In this document: piece by piece, positions 10,431-23,026 of the stretch | Numbering within the stretch: position 1 is the stretch's first letter | How the letters are laid out: the number at the start of each line of letters is the position of its first letter | DNA from: Tubulanus polymorphus | Lineage: Eukaryota; Nemertea; Palaeonemertea; Tubulaniformes; Tubulanidae | Assembly (NCBI RefSeq): GCF_964204645.1 | Contig: NC_134030.1 | Coordinates: 2,209,855 to 2,273,854, forward strand | Direction of reading: 5' to 3' | DNA length: 64,000 bases | Made by a program: the position numbers and the translations under genes | The notes under the pieces: model-generated | The model's database searches: none | What the model was told of the DNA's origin: nothing | Seen by the model: only the letters and a program-made list of their open reading frames with translations

Positions 10431-13412
10431 TGTTGTCTTGTCTTTCTTATCCAGTTCCTATACGTGGTTTTCATCCTCTTTTGATTCATAGACACAAATT
10501 TAGAAAGATATTTTTTTATATAACAAGAATTTTATTCCCATATTTCTTATATTTATGTACAAAAAAACAATACGTGCAGATTAATTCTGACCTCGTTATT
10601 TACTTCAGATTAATTACGACTTTTTAAAGTTTCAATCAATTGTAGAAAAATGTATAATGAATTCTTGAATTTTAAGAAAATGGTTATAAAACGAATACAA
10701 GTAAATTGACATTTGTGATGTTTTTATGATTAACTTATCATACCGCGCGACTTATTTGCGATTCTTATTTTAGGAATATAACTTTGTCATCCCTGATATT
10801 TGCGTACGTACAACATCATCACAACAACATCATTTGATCGTAAATGGTACAAAATTACATCGTCATATCACAAAACATTACAACAATTCATGCAACAGAA
10901 TTTTTATTATCAAATACCGAACCTCGATCCGTTGACAAAGAAAAAAAAAAATAAAATAGAATATGAAAACAAAATTAATTTACTGGAAAAATATGAATGT
11001 GACCTTTTTCTAAGCTTAATTTCGGAACATAAAATCTTACGATAAAAACATCTCTTATTTTGTGAAAAAATATACATATATATAAAAAAAGCTTCATGAG
11101 CGAGGCACCAGGTGGCAGGAACACACCATAGAAAAAAAAAATTAATGTATTACGACAACAAAACACAAATTACAAGACGCCATTTACAGGATTAAATATG
11201 GCCCCAAATCAGCCACATTTGACTCCTGGACATTTTCTGTAATTACCTGAATAAACATGGAAAATTTAGACTCTGAAAACAGTGTTTTTGTACAATAATG
11301 AATCAGTGTGGCGTGGATTAAGCAGTCAGTTAACCGCGAGTCAAGGACTCAAATCTACGTAATGATTGTATAACAATCTCGAGTCCCTAACTCGCCAGTG
11401 CGCGTTTCATCCATTAATAGTAACCATGACGACTACCTCTATTTACACGAAATATAGCTACATCTATTCACAATACAAATCAGTGTCACAAATATACAAA
11501 ATATACAAAATCAATTCTAAGGGTTTGTGAGTGCGATGTATTCAAAATCGTACATTGGTCGTGCTTCAGTGAAACATCTACAACAACTGCTCTGGTAATC
11601 TATTTAGGTTTTTCTTCCACATTTTGATCTCAACATTGAATGATTACTTCAGTAAATGAAATACTGGTATTGGTGGTGACATGTTTCTTACTAAGCACCT
11701 TAAGAAGGTTTAAAGGAACTGTTAGGTAGAGTTTTCCACCGCCCCTCGGGCATGTACTTAACAAACAATGCCTGAATGAGCCTCGAACAGTTTAACTATG
11801 ATAAATACTAAATAAACAATGCATTTGATAAATGCCTGTACACGGAGATAATATATATTCAAGCTTACGATACCGTGAAGAGATATAGAAATTTAACTAG
11901 TTCTTATTGCGAGGTTCAATTAGGAAATACAATGGTCCCTGACACCAGTTACTCATTAAACGTTAAGCTTTAAATAATGATAAATAATGATAAACGAAAT
12001 GATTGCACACACAAAAATGTCATCAAGATTCTTTGTTCAGAAGTCTCTACAATAGATATTAAGGCAAATAGCATAAATACGTAATCGTACCTTTCTATAA
12101 AAACACATACATTGTATTGTATTTTGATACCAAATATGTGGCACGCTGGAAGTTCTCCATTTCAAAATAAAACGAATAAATAATACGCGTAATAAAAATA
12201 TGGAAATACTTGATCACGTCTGATGTGGTATATTTGGGTCGGAGAAGGCTGAGAAATATTTTGTTGTAAGTGGCTGGAAGATATTTGTAAAGCTTAATTC
12301 ATTTAAAAAATCTAGAAATGTCAAAGCTGAATGAATACGCATAAGATAACTATAAAGGCGGGTTGGGGAAGACATGGAATTCATGTGTGTGTATGACAGA
12401 AGACGCAGTATTGTAAAAATACACCTTCCATTTACGTAATATCAGGGATATATTCTTCGCTTATCTAAGTTATTTCTCAACGTAGCTCAATCCTTCCTTA
12501 CTCAGACATGGCCGACGAGATTTTGACTAACTTGGAAGAAAAAACAAAATCATTTTTCTGACTTTCTATCCTTTTACACGTACTTGGCTTACTGCGGACC
12601 AATACTGCTGGTCCCAGTGTATGCATCATTAGGCGAGGTTTACTGTAATCGATTTCTAGACAAACTAATGATATCCTAAGTACAGGATCCAGCTCCACTG
12701 TTCTTAGAATTTGACCCTAGCATTACAGCATTAGGAATGACTCTAGGATCTCATAGAACTGCATCCAGAGAGTATTTACTCAGGTTTCAAACTGCACAGA
12801 TAGATATAATAGATATTCATTCGATATTTACACGTCTTAAATTACATTATTATAAAATTCTCCTTTCGAAACAAAAGTAGCACCATCTATATTCCCCGCC
12901 CGTTCACTTGCCCAAGTAGGTGTATCAGCAATCGGAACTAAGTACATTGTATTGAATTGAATGGAACTCAAACTGATCACTTACGCCTCGAGTGAACTTC
13001 GGTGGTGGTCGCGTAACGCACTCTAGTTCAATTTCGCCGCAATCTTGGAACTAGATCCATGCTCAATCACTCCTGAGTTTGAACTATTTGCGGTCTTTGA
13101 TTTTCTACATCTTCACCAGGGCTTAATATCCAAATTTCCACAGCTGACTAAGGCAGAATTGAAAGCTCATGAAAACAGATAGTCGGTCCACGGTCCAAAA
13201 AATTACGGTAACAAATTATCAAGACCACATTCCTAAAATTCCAGAGCTTCAGACAAGAAACTTTAAAATTTCATAACTTTTCCACGTCTTGAAAAATGGT
13301 TACTAATTCCGTAAGTTTACTGGTATTTTCCGGGACTAGCACGAACGAACCGTGTGACTGACACATTGGAATGTTTCTGTCTCTGTCTATCTCGAATCCT
13401 GAGTTATTCACG
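10431..13412. other. no gene seen; probably includes the 3' UTR of the minus-strand Ig receptor
   Basis: AT-rich unique sequence. On the minus strand the first AATAAA after the receptor stop is the complement of 10903-10908, with another at 10531-10536, which would give a 3' UTR of about 2.5-2.9 kb. Short open frames here (for example plus strand 10800-11045, rich in N, K, Y and I) have the composition of chance frames in AT-rich DNA. Confidence 0.4.
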
Positions 13413-13643
13413 TTACACGACCGTCGCCCGACTTTTATCCATTTGAGAATTTAACGTTTTTAAGTCGGGACCCGGCCGCGTGAAGTCAACGATCGCGTAT
13501 TCCGACGCGTCTAAATCGCCGAGAATCTGTTTCGGACGCCCGTTGTTGCCGGGGGTGATGAATGGATGATTGGCAGACGGCGAATTAGAAGATAACGACG
13601 GAATATCGAGATCCGCGTAAACCGTTCCGTCTGCTCCGATATC
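13413..13643 (-). CDS. Ig receptor exon 17: ITIM-like pair and PDZ ligand
   Basis: 76 codons plus TAA (complement of 13413-13415). TVYADLDIPS and DASEYAIVDF lie 40 residues apart, and the protein ends RATVV. The acceptor (tatatag) is short but the phase is exact. Confidence 0.85.
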   Translation of the reverse strand, partial: DIGADGTVYADLDIPSLSSNSPSANHPFITPGNNGRPKQILGDLDASEYAIVDFTRPGPDLKTLNSQMDKSRATVV

Positions 13644-16600
13644 CTATATACATTCAACGAGAAAAATGAGAGTAATTTTACATCGAAAATAGAAGTTTAA
13701 TTGAAAATGAACTAGAAATGATTCTGAATTTGAGATTTTGAGAATATTTTGATATATTTGGGAGAATTTGAGCTCCTAAAGACTAATAACTACAGTCAAA
13801 TAGTTACGGAAGGCAGGTCTACAAAAATGAAGAGTAATTTGATATCAAAAATAGTACATTTGTCCAAAAACTATGAGTTATTCTGATTTTGAGAGTATTT
13901 TGATATTTTTCTTTATAGTAGAGTTCTTAAAAAGAGTAGAAACATCTCTTCAATAGTTCTGGAGTTCTGTCCTTGAGTTTAGGATACACACTTACCTCAG
14001 GTTTAGGCGAAGACATTCGAACATTTTGATAAGGATTTTCATCGTAAGAATCCGGTCCGAATCCCGGTCCGACCATCATCCCGACGTTCTGATACGGACT
14101 TTCATCCGGAATAACGTCCGGATTTGGTAATGGTTGATTCTCGTACATCGGCGATGAAGCTATGAAAAAAAAAATTTCGAAAAATTCAGAATCGCACGTG
14201 ATGAAATTTAACTTTTGTACGTTTAAGTCGAGAAATAGTTTACCTTTCCCTCGTTTCCGTGGAGACACTTTAGGCCGTGCACCTGAAAAATGTGATTAAT
14301 CGAATAAATATTTTCCTTATTTCGGGACTTGCAGAAATCAATAACACAATCTGAACGAAATATATTTGATCTTTATTTAGACTGCGCTGTTTGAATATCA
14401 TAAAAAAAAGCAAGTAGATTTTTAAATACGAATGAAATTAGCAAAATGTAGCGTTAAGTGATAAGAAAACTTGTAAATAATTACAATCAGGTTATTAAAT
14501 TCGATTTTTTCGTTTAGCTTTATAAGATTATTGTTATTCAACTAACATCATGGCTCAGTTTCATAATACATTCAGTCATAATTCAACTTCAGAAAATCAT
14601 TTTGCAAATTTGAGGCATCAATTGCTCCTAAGTTGGTTTAAACATTCTCATTCCACATCTGTGGGTTAAATCTGACCTACTTAGTCGATACATTGAACAT
14701 GAACTGATTTTACTCTAACTCACAACTGTGGAACTGGGAGTTATTCACCTAACCAACTTTTGAGCAAGCAGACCATGTATATGAAACCAACCAACAGAAA
14801 TCAGGAACCAATTGCAGTCATGGCTTAAGTCCAAAATTTGTCCTAAATCATAAAACTAGTCTTAATATTTTAGATTGACTTTAGAACTAAGTTGGTCTCA
14901 GACTAGTCTTAAGTTGTTAGATTGGCTATAGAACTAAGTTGGTCTCAGACTAGTCTTAAGTTGTTAGATTGGCTATAGAACTAAGTTGGTCTCAGACTAG
15001 TCTTAAGTTGTTAGATTGGCTATAGAACTAAGTTGGTCTCAGACTAGTCTTAAGTTGTTAGATTGGCTATAGAACTAAGTTGGTCTCAGACTGGTCTTAA
15101 GTTGTTAGATTGGCTATAGAACTAAGTTGGTCTCAGACTAATCTTAAGTTGTTAGATTGGCTATAGAACTAAGTTGGTCTCAGACTGGTCTTAAGTCTAA
15201 GTCATGACTATGCAACTGAACCCTGGATCTAACTTCAATGACAATTTTGAGCAGCAAAAAACCAAGAATTCTATCGAAATCATGTTGAATATTGAAAGTT
15301 GGGTAGTCATAATTATCATTATGATCATAATCATCGAAGTCATTGACAACAATTAATGAATTACCGAGTTCAAGAAGAGGAGTATTACCATCACTCGGTG
15401 AGTGATCGCCTGACGATGTATCGGTTGCTATGGGAGCGTATTTACTGGTTAACCTATAATATTAGAGATATTGAATGTCAAAATCATCGATTAGAGAGGA
15501 GAGAGACGAAGACAGAGAGATGAAGCATAGATAAAACTTACAGAGTCAGAGGTTAAAAGACCTGCTCAAATGTTGGTTAAAGATAACCAGCGGATAAATA
15601 CTATAGTTACAATGTACTTTCAATTGTCACTACGTCAACTATCACCAACATTTGAGCAACTGGCCACACAGTTTTGTGCAAAGTCTTACAACCAAGCTCA
15701 CGCATTAGGATCGGTTTTAATCTCTAACTCCGTAACTGAAACCGATCCCAAGTTTGAAATGAAAAGATGATGAAAATCGCGAAAAGACACTACCGAAAAA
15801 GTGCTTCTACTGTACATGCACATGTAATCCGATACATGTACATGCACATGTAATCCAATACATGTACATGTTTATATATAGTGCAGGTGCTGGGTGAATA
15901 TAGATAGAATAAGCCGCGATACTCGTATCCGCTATCCAGCTGCTTACCACCGTAGATGGAGCCACTGTATGATGACTCTCCGTATTCGGAATGAGTAGGA
16001 GTTGATTGTAAACCGGTATTGTGCATGCCGTCTGTAGGTGCTAATTCATGCGTTCCGACCATCGGACTTTTTATAAGACACAAAAACAATCAATAAACAT
16101 TCATTCACCCCATACATCGTAACACATACGTTTACACACAGTGTTTTTTCTACACGACAGGTTTTATCCAAAATCCGATCACGTTTCTCTGACACAAAAA
16201 TTCCCTGATTGAATTACAAGAAATCCTCAGCAGAGGCGAGGCTGTTCCTCGACTTTCCCTGATTCGGAGAGTGAGAATTCATGCAGGGATAAGAAGTCTG
16301 GAAATCCCTAATTGATCCCTGTCTGTAGGAAGCCTGTAAGTATCTAACTGAAGGAATCACTATTCAATAATCTGATGTGAGACTTAATAAGAGGAATCCT
16401 GATTCCTTCATTTCAAAATATTGGAACCCACCCCACAGCGCAACCTGCTCACCCTCAGACACGCAACATGACAATATTCATTCTTAATACATTCACGGTA
16501 TGATACAAGTGTTGCATGCAATTTGTATATTGTGCTCTTCGCCGACCTCGTCTAAATACTAGCGGCTGTTTTTCTAATTTGTGGAGCTTTAAAACGATAT

Positions 16601-19600
16601 TCAGAGAAAACTCTCCACAAAATACAGAAAAACAACCTAATTATTATACGTATATAGCATGCATGCATTATATATACAACTAAACACTGACAAAAAGCCT
16701 TAAAACCATCGCTGCTTCTGAAGACATCATTGCACACAGCAAGCTTAACACGAGGTATAAACAATGAATGAGTGGAGGACAGACATGTGTGCGATGAAAA
16801 TATCATGCATCAAAATGATAAACAACATTTTATAACAACTGTCGACGGAATTGAAATTAAACTTAATACGATATCCTTAAATTAATTCGATTTCATGTTA
16901 AACAATGATGAAATACTATATACCAATAATGAAAACCATTAAGTGGTTTTATGAAAACAAATCTGTGAAACAATGATCATCTGCTGATACTTACTTCGAG
17001 CAGTCGGCACCGGCTTTCTTCTTGTTTAAACGCTGACGACGCAAACAAACAACGGCTACGATTACGATAACCAGTATAACAACGATCGCCGCGACGACGC
17101 CGATTATTATATTCTGCATATCGGCCGCTTCTAGAAAATCAGACGAAAACGTGTAAAGATTGAGTTCAGTAGAATCAGGCTCGTAAGCCAGCCATGTCTT
17201 CAGAAGGGGGGGGGGGGGGTGGTTCATGAGAGTGGAACTTTGCATTAGTGCTTACGGAAGTCCAGGGTGCCTGGGAATACTTGCGCCGAAAAAATTAGAT
17301 GCAAAGAAAAGCAATTTCACAACTTCCAGCAAATTTTGGGTGAAAATTTTGCTTTTTTCTTATAATCTGACCTCAAATCAGGTAAGTTTGAAAGTATGCA
17401 CATATTTTGAATGAAAACGAATGAAAATTTGTTTCTTTTGAAATCGACGTTCAAAATTTCTTAAGTTTCCCCGTAAATACAAGCCTGAGAATCATTGATT
17501 GTTTTTTCGAATACTTACGAACGCTTTTATCGATGAGCGTCTCAGACGTAAAAACGGCCTTTTCCGAATCTAAAATCTGCAGGTAATAATTAAAACTCTT
17601 CGATTCGTCGACGGTGAACGTGGTTTTTTTCTGAGTTTTATCGAATTCGCTGATTCGATGATAATCACATCCAGAGTCGCGCGGAGCCGCGTCGTTGCAG
17701 TATTTTATACGTATATCTATAACATCACCGCTCACTCCTCCGTAGTTTATATCCTTCCAGCTGATCGTTACGCTCGGTCCCGATTTAGTCACCTTGATCT
17801 CTTTACTCTTCATCGTCGGAGCAGCTTCAGAAAAACAACAAGAAACTTGTCATAAAAATCTTCACGGCTTTGTTGTAATTTCTTTTCAAAGTTCTTACAA
17901 ATCAGAGAATCCAAAATTTTCAGATAATGGTATAAAATGAGGATCCAGGACCCAGTACTACAGTCATGGCTAAGATTAAAGACCAGTCTAAAGCCTGAGA
18001 CGACGCACGCGGCAAAACATTTGTTTCGCCGAAACAGAAAACACGTTTTTCACAAAACGTTTTTTGCTCGTTAAAAACGTTTTTAAGTTTGGCGTTTTTT
18101 GTTTTGCCTCCCCCGCACACGGCTTGACAAAAAACATCTTCACGAGGAAAAAACTTTTTTTTTTCGGTGCCATGTGTTGTGTGGGCTTTAGACCATGTTA
18201 GTTATATAGCCAATCTAACAACTCAGATTTTGTACTTAAACGACTGGGCCCCTGAATCTGAATATAAATCAAACCTACCTTTAGTGAAAGCGAAGAATTT
18301 ATCCGTGTAAGGACTCCAGTTTTGTGTAGGTTGTTTATTAATAGCTTGTATACGAAATCGGTACTGCGACGCCGGATCCAATCCCGTTACTTTGTACTTG
18401 ACGATCTTTTCAAATCCCGGATCGGGAATATTGCGAACTTGCTGCCATTTCGTCTGATCGAGTGTCTGATATTCGATGGTAAACGTTTGCGGCGATCCGC
18501 CCTGGAAACCGGCCTGCCATTGAATAGTAGCAGACGTAGAAGTCAGATCGAGGAGTGTTTGAAGTCGTGGTTTATCGGGAGGACCTGAAATATATCAGCA
18601 GAAATTCTTGTATGAATATTAGACACAAATGCATGAAAGACAGAAATCCCAGTTTCATCAATAGGAGACACCATCAGCTAGACAGGGAGAATGGAAAAAG
18701 TTAAGATTGAATAATTAAAAGGTCACTTGTCATTAGCAGACTCCTTCAAACAGCCAAACGATGTGAAAGGAATACTATCTCAGAGTGACTGCTTTTAAAA
18801 ATGTATACTGCTGGAAAAGTAGCTGATATCATTAATTGCTCATTGTTCTCAAGTGGCTACTAAGTAAAAGTAGATGTTTGAGCTCAAAAGTGCGAATAGA
18901 CATGTTCTTGGATTCAGCCTTTCAGTTGTTGTCCTCATTGAAAAAGTTCTGAGTTCAACTTTCACGAGAACCCAGGAGCCAGTTGCATAGTCATGACTTA
19001 AGTCCAAAAGTGGTCTTTGATCTTAAGACTGGTCATAAGTTGTTAGATTGGCCATAGAACTAAGTTGGTCTATGCAACCAGCCCCTGGGGCTGGTTCCCT
19101 AGTCAAGACTTAAGACCAAAAGTCATCTTAAATCTAAAGACTGGTCTTCAGTTGTTAGATTGGCTATAGAACTAAGTTTGTCATGACTATGCAACCGGCC
19201 CCCAGAATCTTACAATGAATGCCCCCTAAAGATGACGTACCCGGCGTTTTGAGTTCAACGTCGAACGATAAATCAGACACAATGTTTATCACGCTGCAGA
19301 CGTACGTCCCGAAATCAGACGTTTTAATCGACTGGAACTTCAGTTTACAGACGTTCGCGTTATTCTGATTACTGATTACAGCGTTTGACGGTAATCCCGC
19401 GTTGTTATCCTTTCTACGACATGTACACGCCGTAATCCTCGGTTTAGCCACGAACACGAACGTAAATTCAAGGGCGCCACCTATCTTACCGGCGATTACG
19501 ACCTTACTCTGAGTTTTCTGTAATTTTGGACCGTCTGAAAAACGACAAACAAGAAGAATATACGATCAATTTCTGGATCCAGTTCCACATTTCTCGGTGT

Positions 19601-22600
19601 ATGCCGCACGTATCACACTATATTTTGTCTACCCTGCAGTGTTCATAAGTTACTGATACTTCATTACTTGACAGGTGTTGACATCTTTCAATAGAGATTT
19701 TAACAAATATGAGATGAATACACCTCACTGCAGGGTAGAGGCACTGAAACAATTTATTTTGACTTGACTTGAGTTAATTTCCAATGTTTTTTCTCAGAAA
19801 TAAGTCAAATTTCAATCTAGAACTGTAGAACTTAGTGATTGTGAGCAAATATGTGATCCATATTCAACTGACAGTTCACAGGTATAACTTACAATTAACG
19901 TCCAAATTGAAAACGGAACTAATTGTTGTTCCTCCTGAATTGGTAACCTTGCACACGTATCCTCCAGAATGTTCAGGTTTAACTCGGTTTAACACGTAGG
20001 TGGCGCTATTCGCACCGACGGCGATTGTTTTACCGGGTTCGTGTTTCTCCCACTGATAGACGAGACCGTTCATCGGGAAACCGTTCGACGCCTCGCATTT
20101 CAACGTGACGACGTCGTTCTCGGTGACCGGACTCCCGGGAGTCGACTTCACAGAAACATCCACCGGTGGATCTGCAAAAAAACAAACCAAAAATCATTCT
20201 ATTATAAATTGAGTTTTATGAGTTTTCGGTTCATGAAGTTTTAACACTCAGAATTTAACATATTCATTTGATTTGAGTGACACAACTGTAGAGCTTCATC
20301 CTCACAAATGCAAGGCTAAGAAAACAAATTTTCCAATTCATGCAAAGCGCATGTTTATGAGGTAAAAAGCGATGTAAAGAAGTTAGTTTCACACGTGACA
20401 AGCGAGCTACCATGTCAGTAGATTAGCTATTAGTTATAGTTATTGTGTAAGAACACCTTAAACCAAATACAAGACTTTAAGTTCAAACTTTTTACTTTAC
20501 ACAGATAGATTATGCCTTAACAATACCGATGAACTCAACAAAAAAGGAATTAGATTATCTTATTACGGCAATCAATATTTTTTTGTGAAGGTATTAAATA
20601 AATGATGCCTAAATCCTAAAAAATATGCGTTAAATCCGATGAATCGAATTATTTGATGATTACGGATAAAAATATATCAACATTTGTCGTGAAATATGAT
20701 AATTTATAAAAACTTACAGTAAACATTCAAAGTGATTGATTTTTCCTTGTATTTATTATTATTCTGATATTTAACGACACAAGTATAGATGGCGCGATGA
20801 TCGGCTCGGGTCGCGTTGAAATTGATGGTATGCGTCGCCACTTTGCCGCTGTGCGCGCCGATGGTTTCCGTCTCGACGCCCGTAGTGATGATCTCTGATT
20901 GGTTAGTCGGTAAACGTCGACGATACCACGTGATTGTGCTCGTCGGATTACTGCTGTCCGTCATACAGGTCAGTGATTTACGTTGTCCGATCGGGATCGC
21001 CGTGTGCGGAGTATGCGTTAAATGGACGTTTAACGGAGGAACTAAAAACATGAACAGATGAATTCTATTTTAACCCTTTCAGCGCTGATTCAGTTTTAGA
21101 ACCGATGCTGGAGATAATTTGAAAATTTCATTCCTTGATTTCTATTTGCAAGAATATCCAGAATTTTGAGATTACAGAAATAAATGGTTCTCAAAATTTA
21201 TGAAAAGAGATTAGAATTTTTTCAACAATTAGAAAATATCTCAGACAGGATGGTGCCACTTTTCACCCATTTACCAACTGCCCGCATTTTCCTGATTTTC
21301 ATCTAGCACTCTCAGAATCTTCCGAGTTTTCAAGGTCAGCGGCGCCACCCTATCTAAGCGGAAATCTTAATTCACAAATTCTACTCACACAAAACATTAA
21401 GCGTTAAAGATCGTTGATATCCGAGGTTTGTATTATTATACTTGGCTCTGCAGGTATAGGTGGCGCGATTGTCTTGTTCTCGTAGATCGACTACGACGGT
21501 ACTAGTCGTCACTATCCCGCCGTTCGCTCCCTCTCCGCTAGTTTTACTCGCAGTAACGCGACTCGTCTGCGTTGATCCCTCCTCCGTACGATCCCACACG
21601 ATATCCGTCGCCGGGTTACTCGACGTCGATTGACAGGTGATTGTTTTTTTCGTGTCCGCCGTGTCCGTCGGCTGGTCGGGCGTTTTTGACATGATGATAT
21701 CGGTCGGCATGACTACACAATATAAACAATAACAATATGCACACGGCGGTTTCATGCGACCACGGCAACGATTTTGAATGAGATAAAATCATGCGGAAAA
21801 ACACGATCGCCAGAAGCAGAAAAACAAACTGCAAATCATTTTAAAATGCTCTTTTAAAGACGACATTCATTTGACTAATTTCATGGTAAGAGACTCAAAT
21901 ATGGAACTTTGTTAAATGAGAGTCCAACAACATGAAACATTGAAGATTGAATCTTATCTTTTCCAAACAGTTTGTACTTGAATACTTAAGTAATACATAG
22001 ATCAGAGGTTAGAATTTAGGATCTATTGATTTAGTAAGTTACAGGATGATGACATAAGGTTATAAAATGTGAAACGGAGATAGATAGAGCCTTTCTAATG
22101 CCTATCTATACATTACTGTAGAGAGGGAGGTATTGTATGTATGTATATCAGTAGGGTGTATTCAAACAGTTACAAGTACCATTATAAAGTAGTTATAAAA
22201 AATAGATAATTTGGCTGCGCGATATTCAAAGGAGGCTTAACCGCCATCAATACCCTTCAAAATGAGCTCTCTTACAATCGATCATTGAAGATTATATTTC
22301 CTGATACTTTTAAGAGAGTTTGAAAAGTTGCGTCTTGATTTTTGATGAATAAAGTTTGTTCTTAAATTTTGCTCATTTAGTGGCTTTTTAAACTAATTTC
22401 TATCTGATCAATATTTACGTCAATATTCATTAAAACGAGATTCCAATGCGTAACATCGCAAACAGATTTGAAAATGCAAAAATAATCGCAAAAAAATGCG
22501 GAAAAACTTACAATAAACGACGTAATCTTTGACTAATGAATCGATCTGATTCGTAATCCCGGCGCTCACCGCTGAACATTTCATTTTAGCTCCGTTATCT

Positions 22601-22938
22601 TCGACTTTAGCCGACTCGTCGTGAATGAGTTCGCCGTTCGCGACATCGCGCAATAAATCCCAAACTACCGAACCGCGACGCTGTTTAAACAACGACAGAC
22701 GCGGCGCCGGGTTACCGCCGATCGCGACGCAACGCCACCTAGCGGTCGAACCTACCGACACACCGGTGCCCGGTGGAGTCAATTCAATTCGATCGGGCGG
22801 ATCTGAAATATTGGAATAATAGTAAAAATTTAAGTTTGTAGGATGGCTTTATATAAGTCAAGAAGATACACAATTAATGAGGAATAAGGAATATACGAGA
22901 AAAATCAAACAATAATTCAGCCAAAAAATGAAAAGTTC

Positions 22939-23026
<88 letters not shown>

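Noticed and set aside
10800-11045. 81-codon plus-strand frame rich in Lys, Asn and Tyr
   Set aside because: Composition equals that of AT-rich background and it overlaps the probable antisense 3' UTR.
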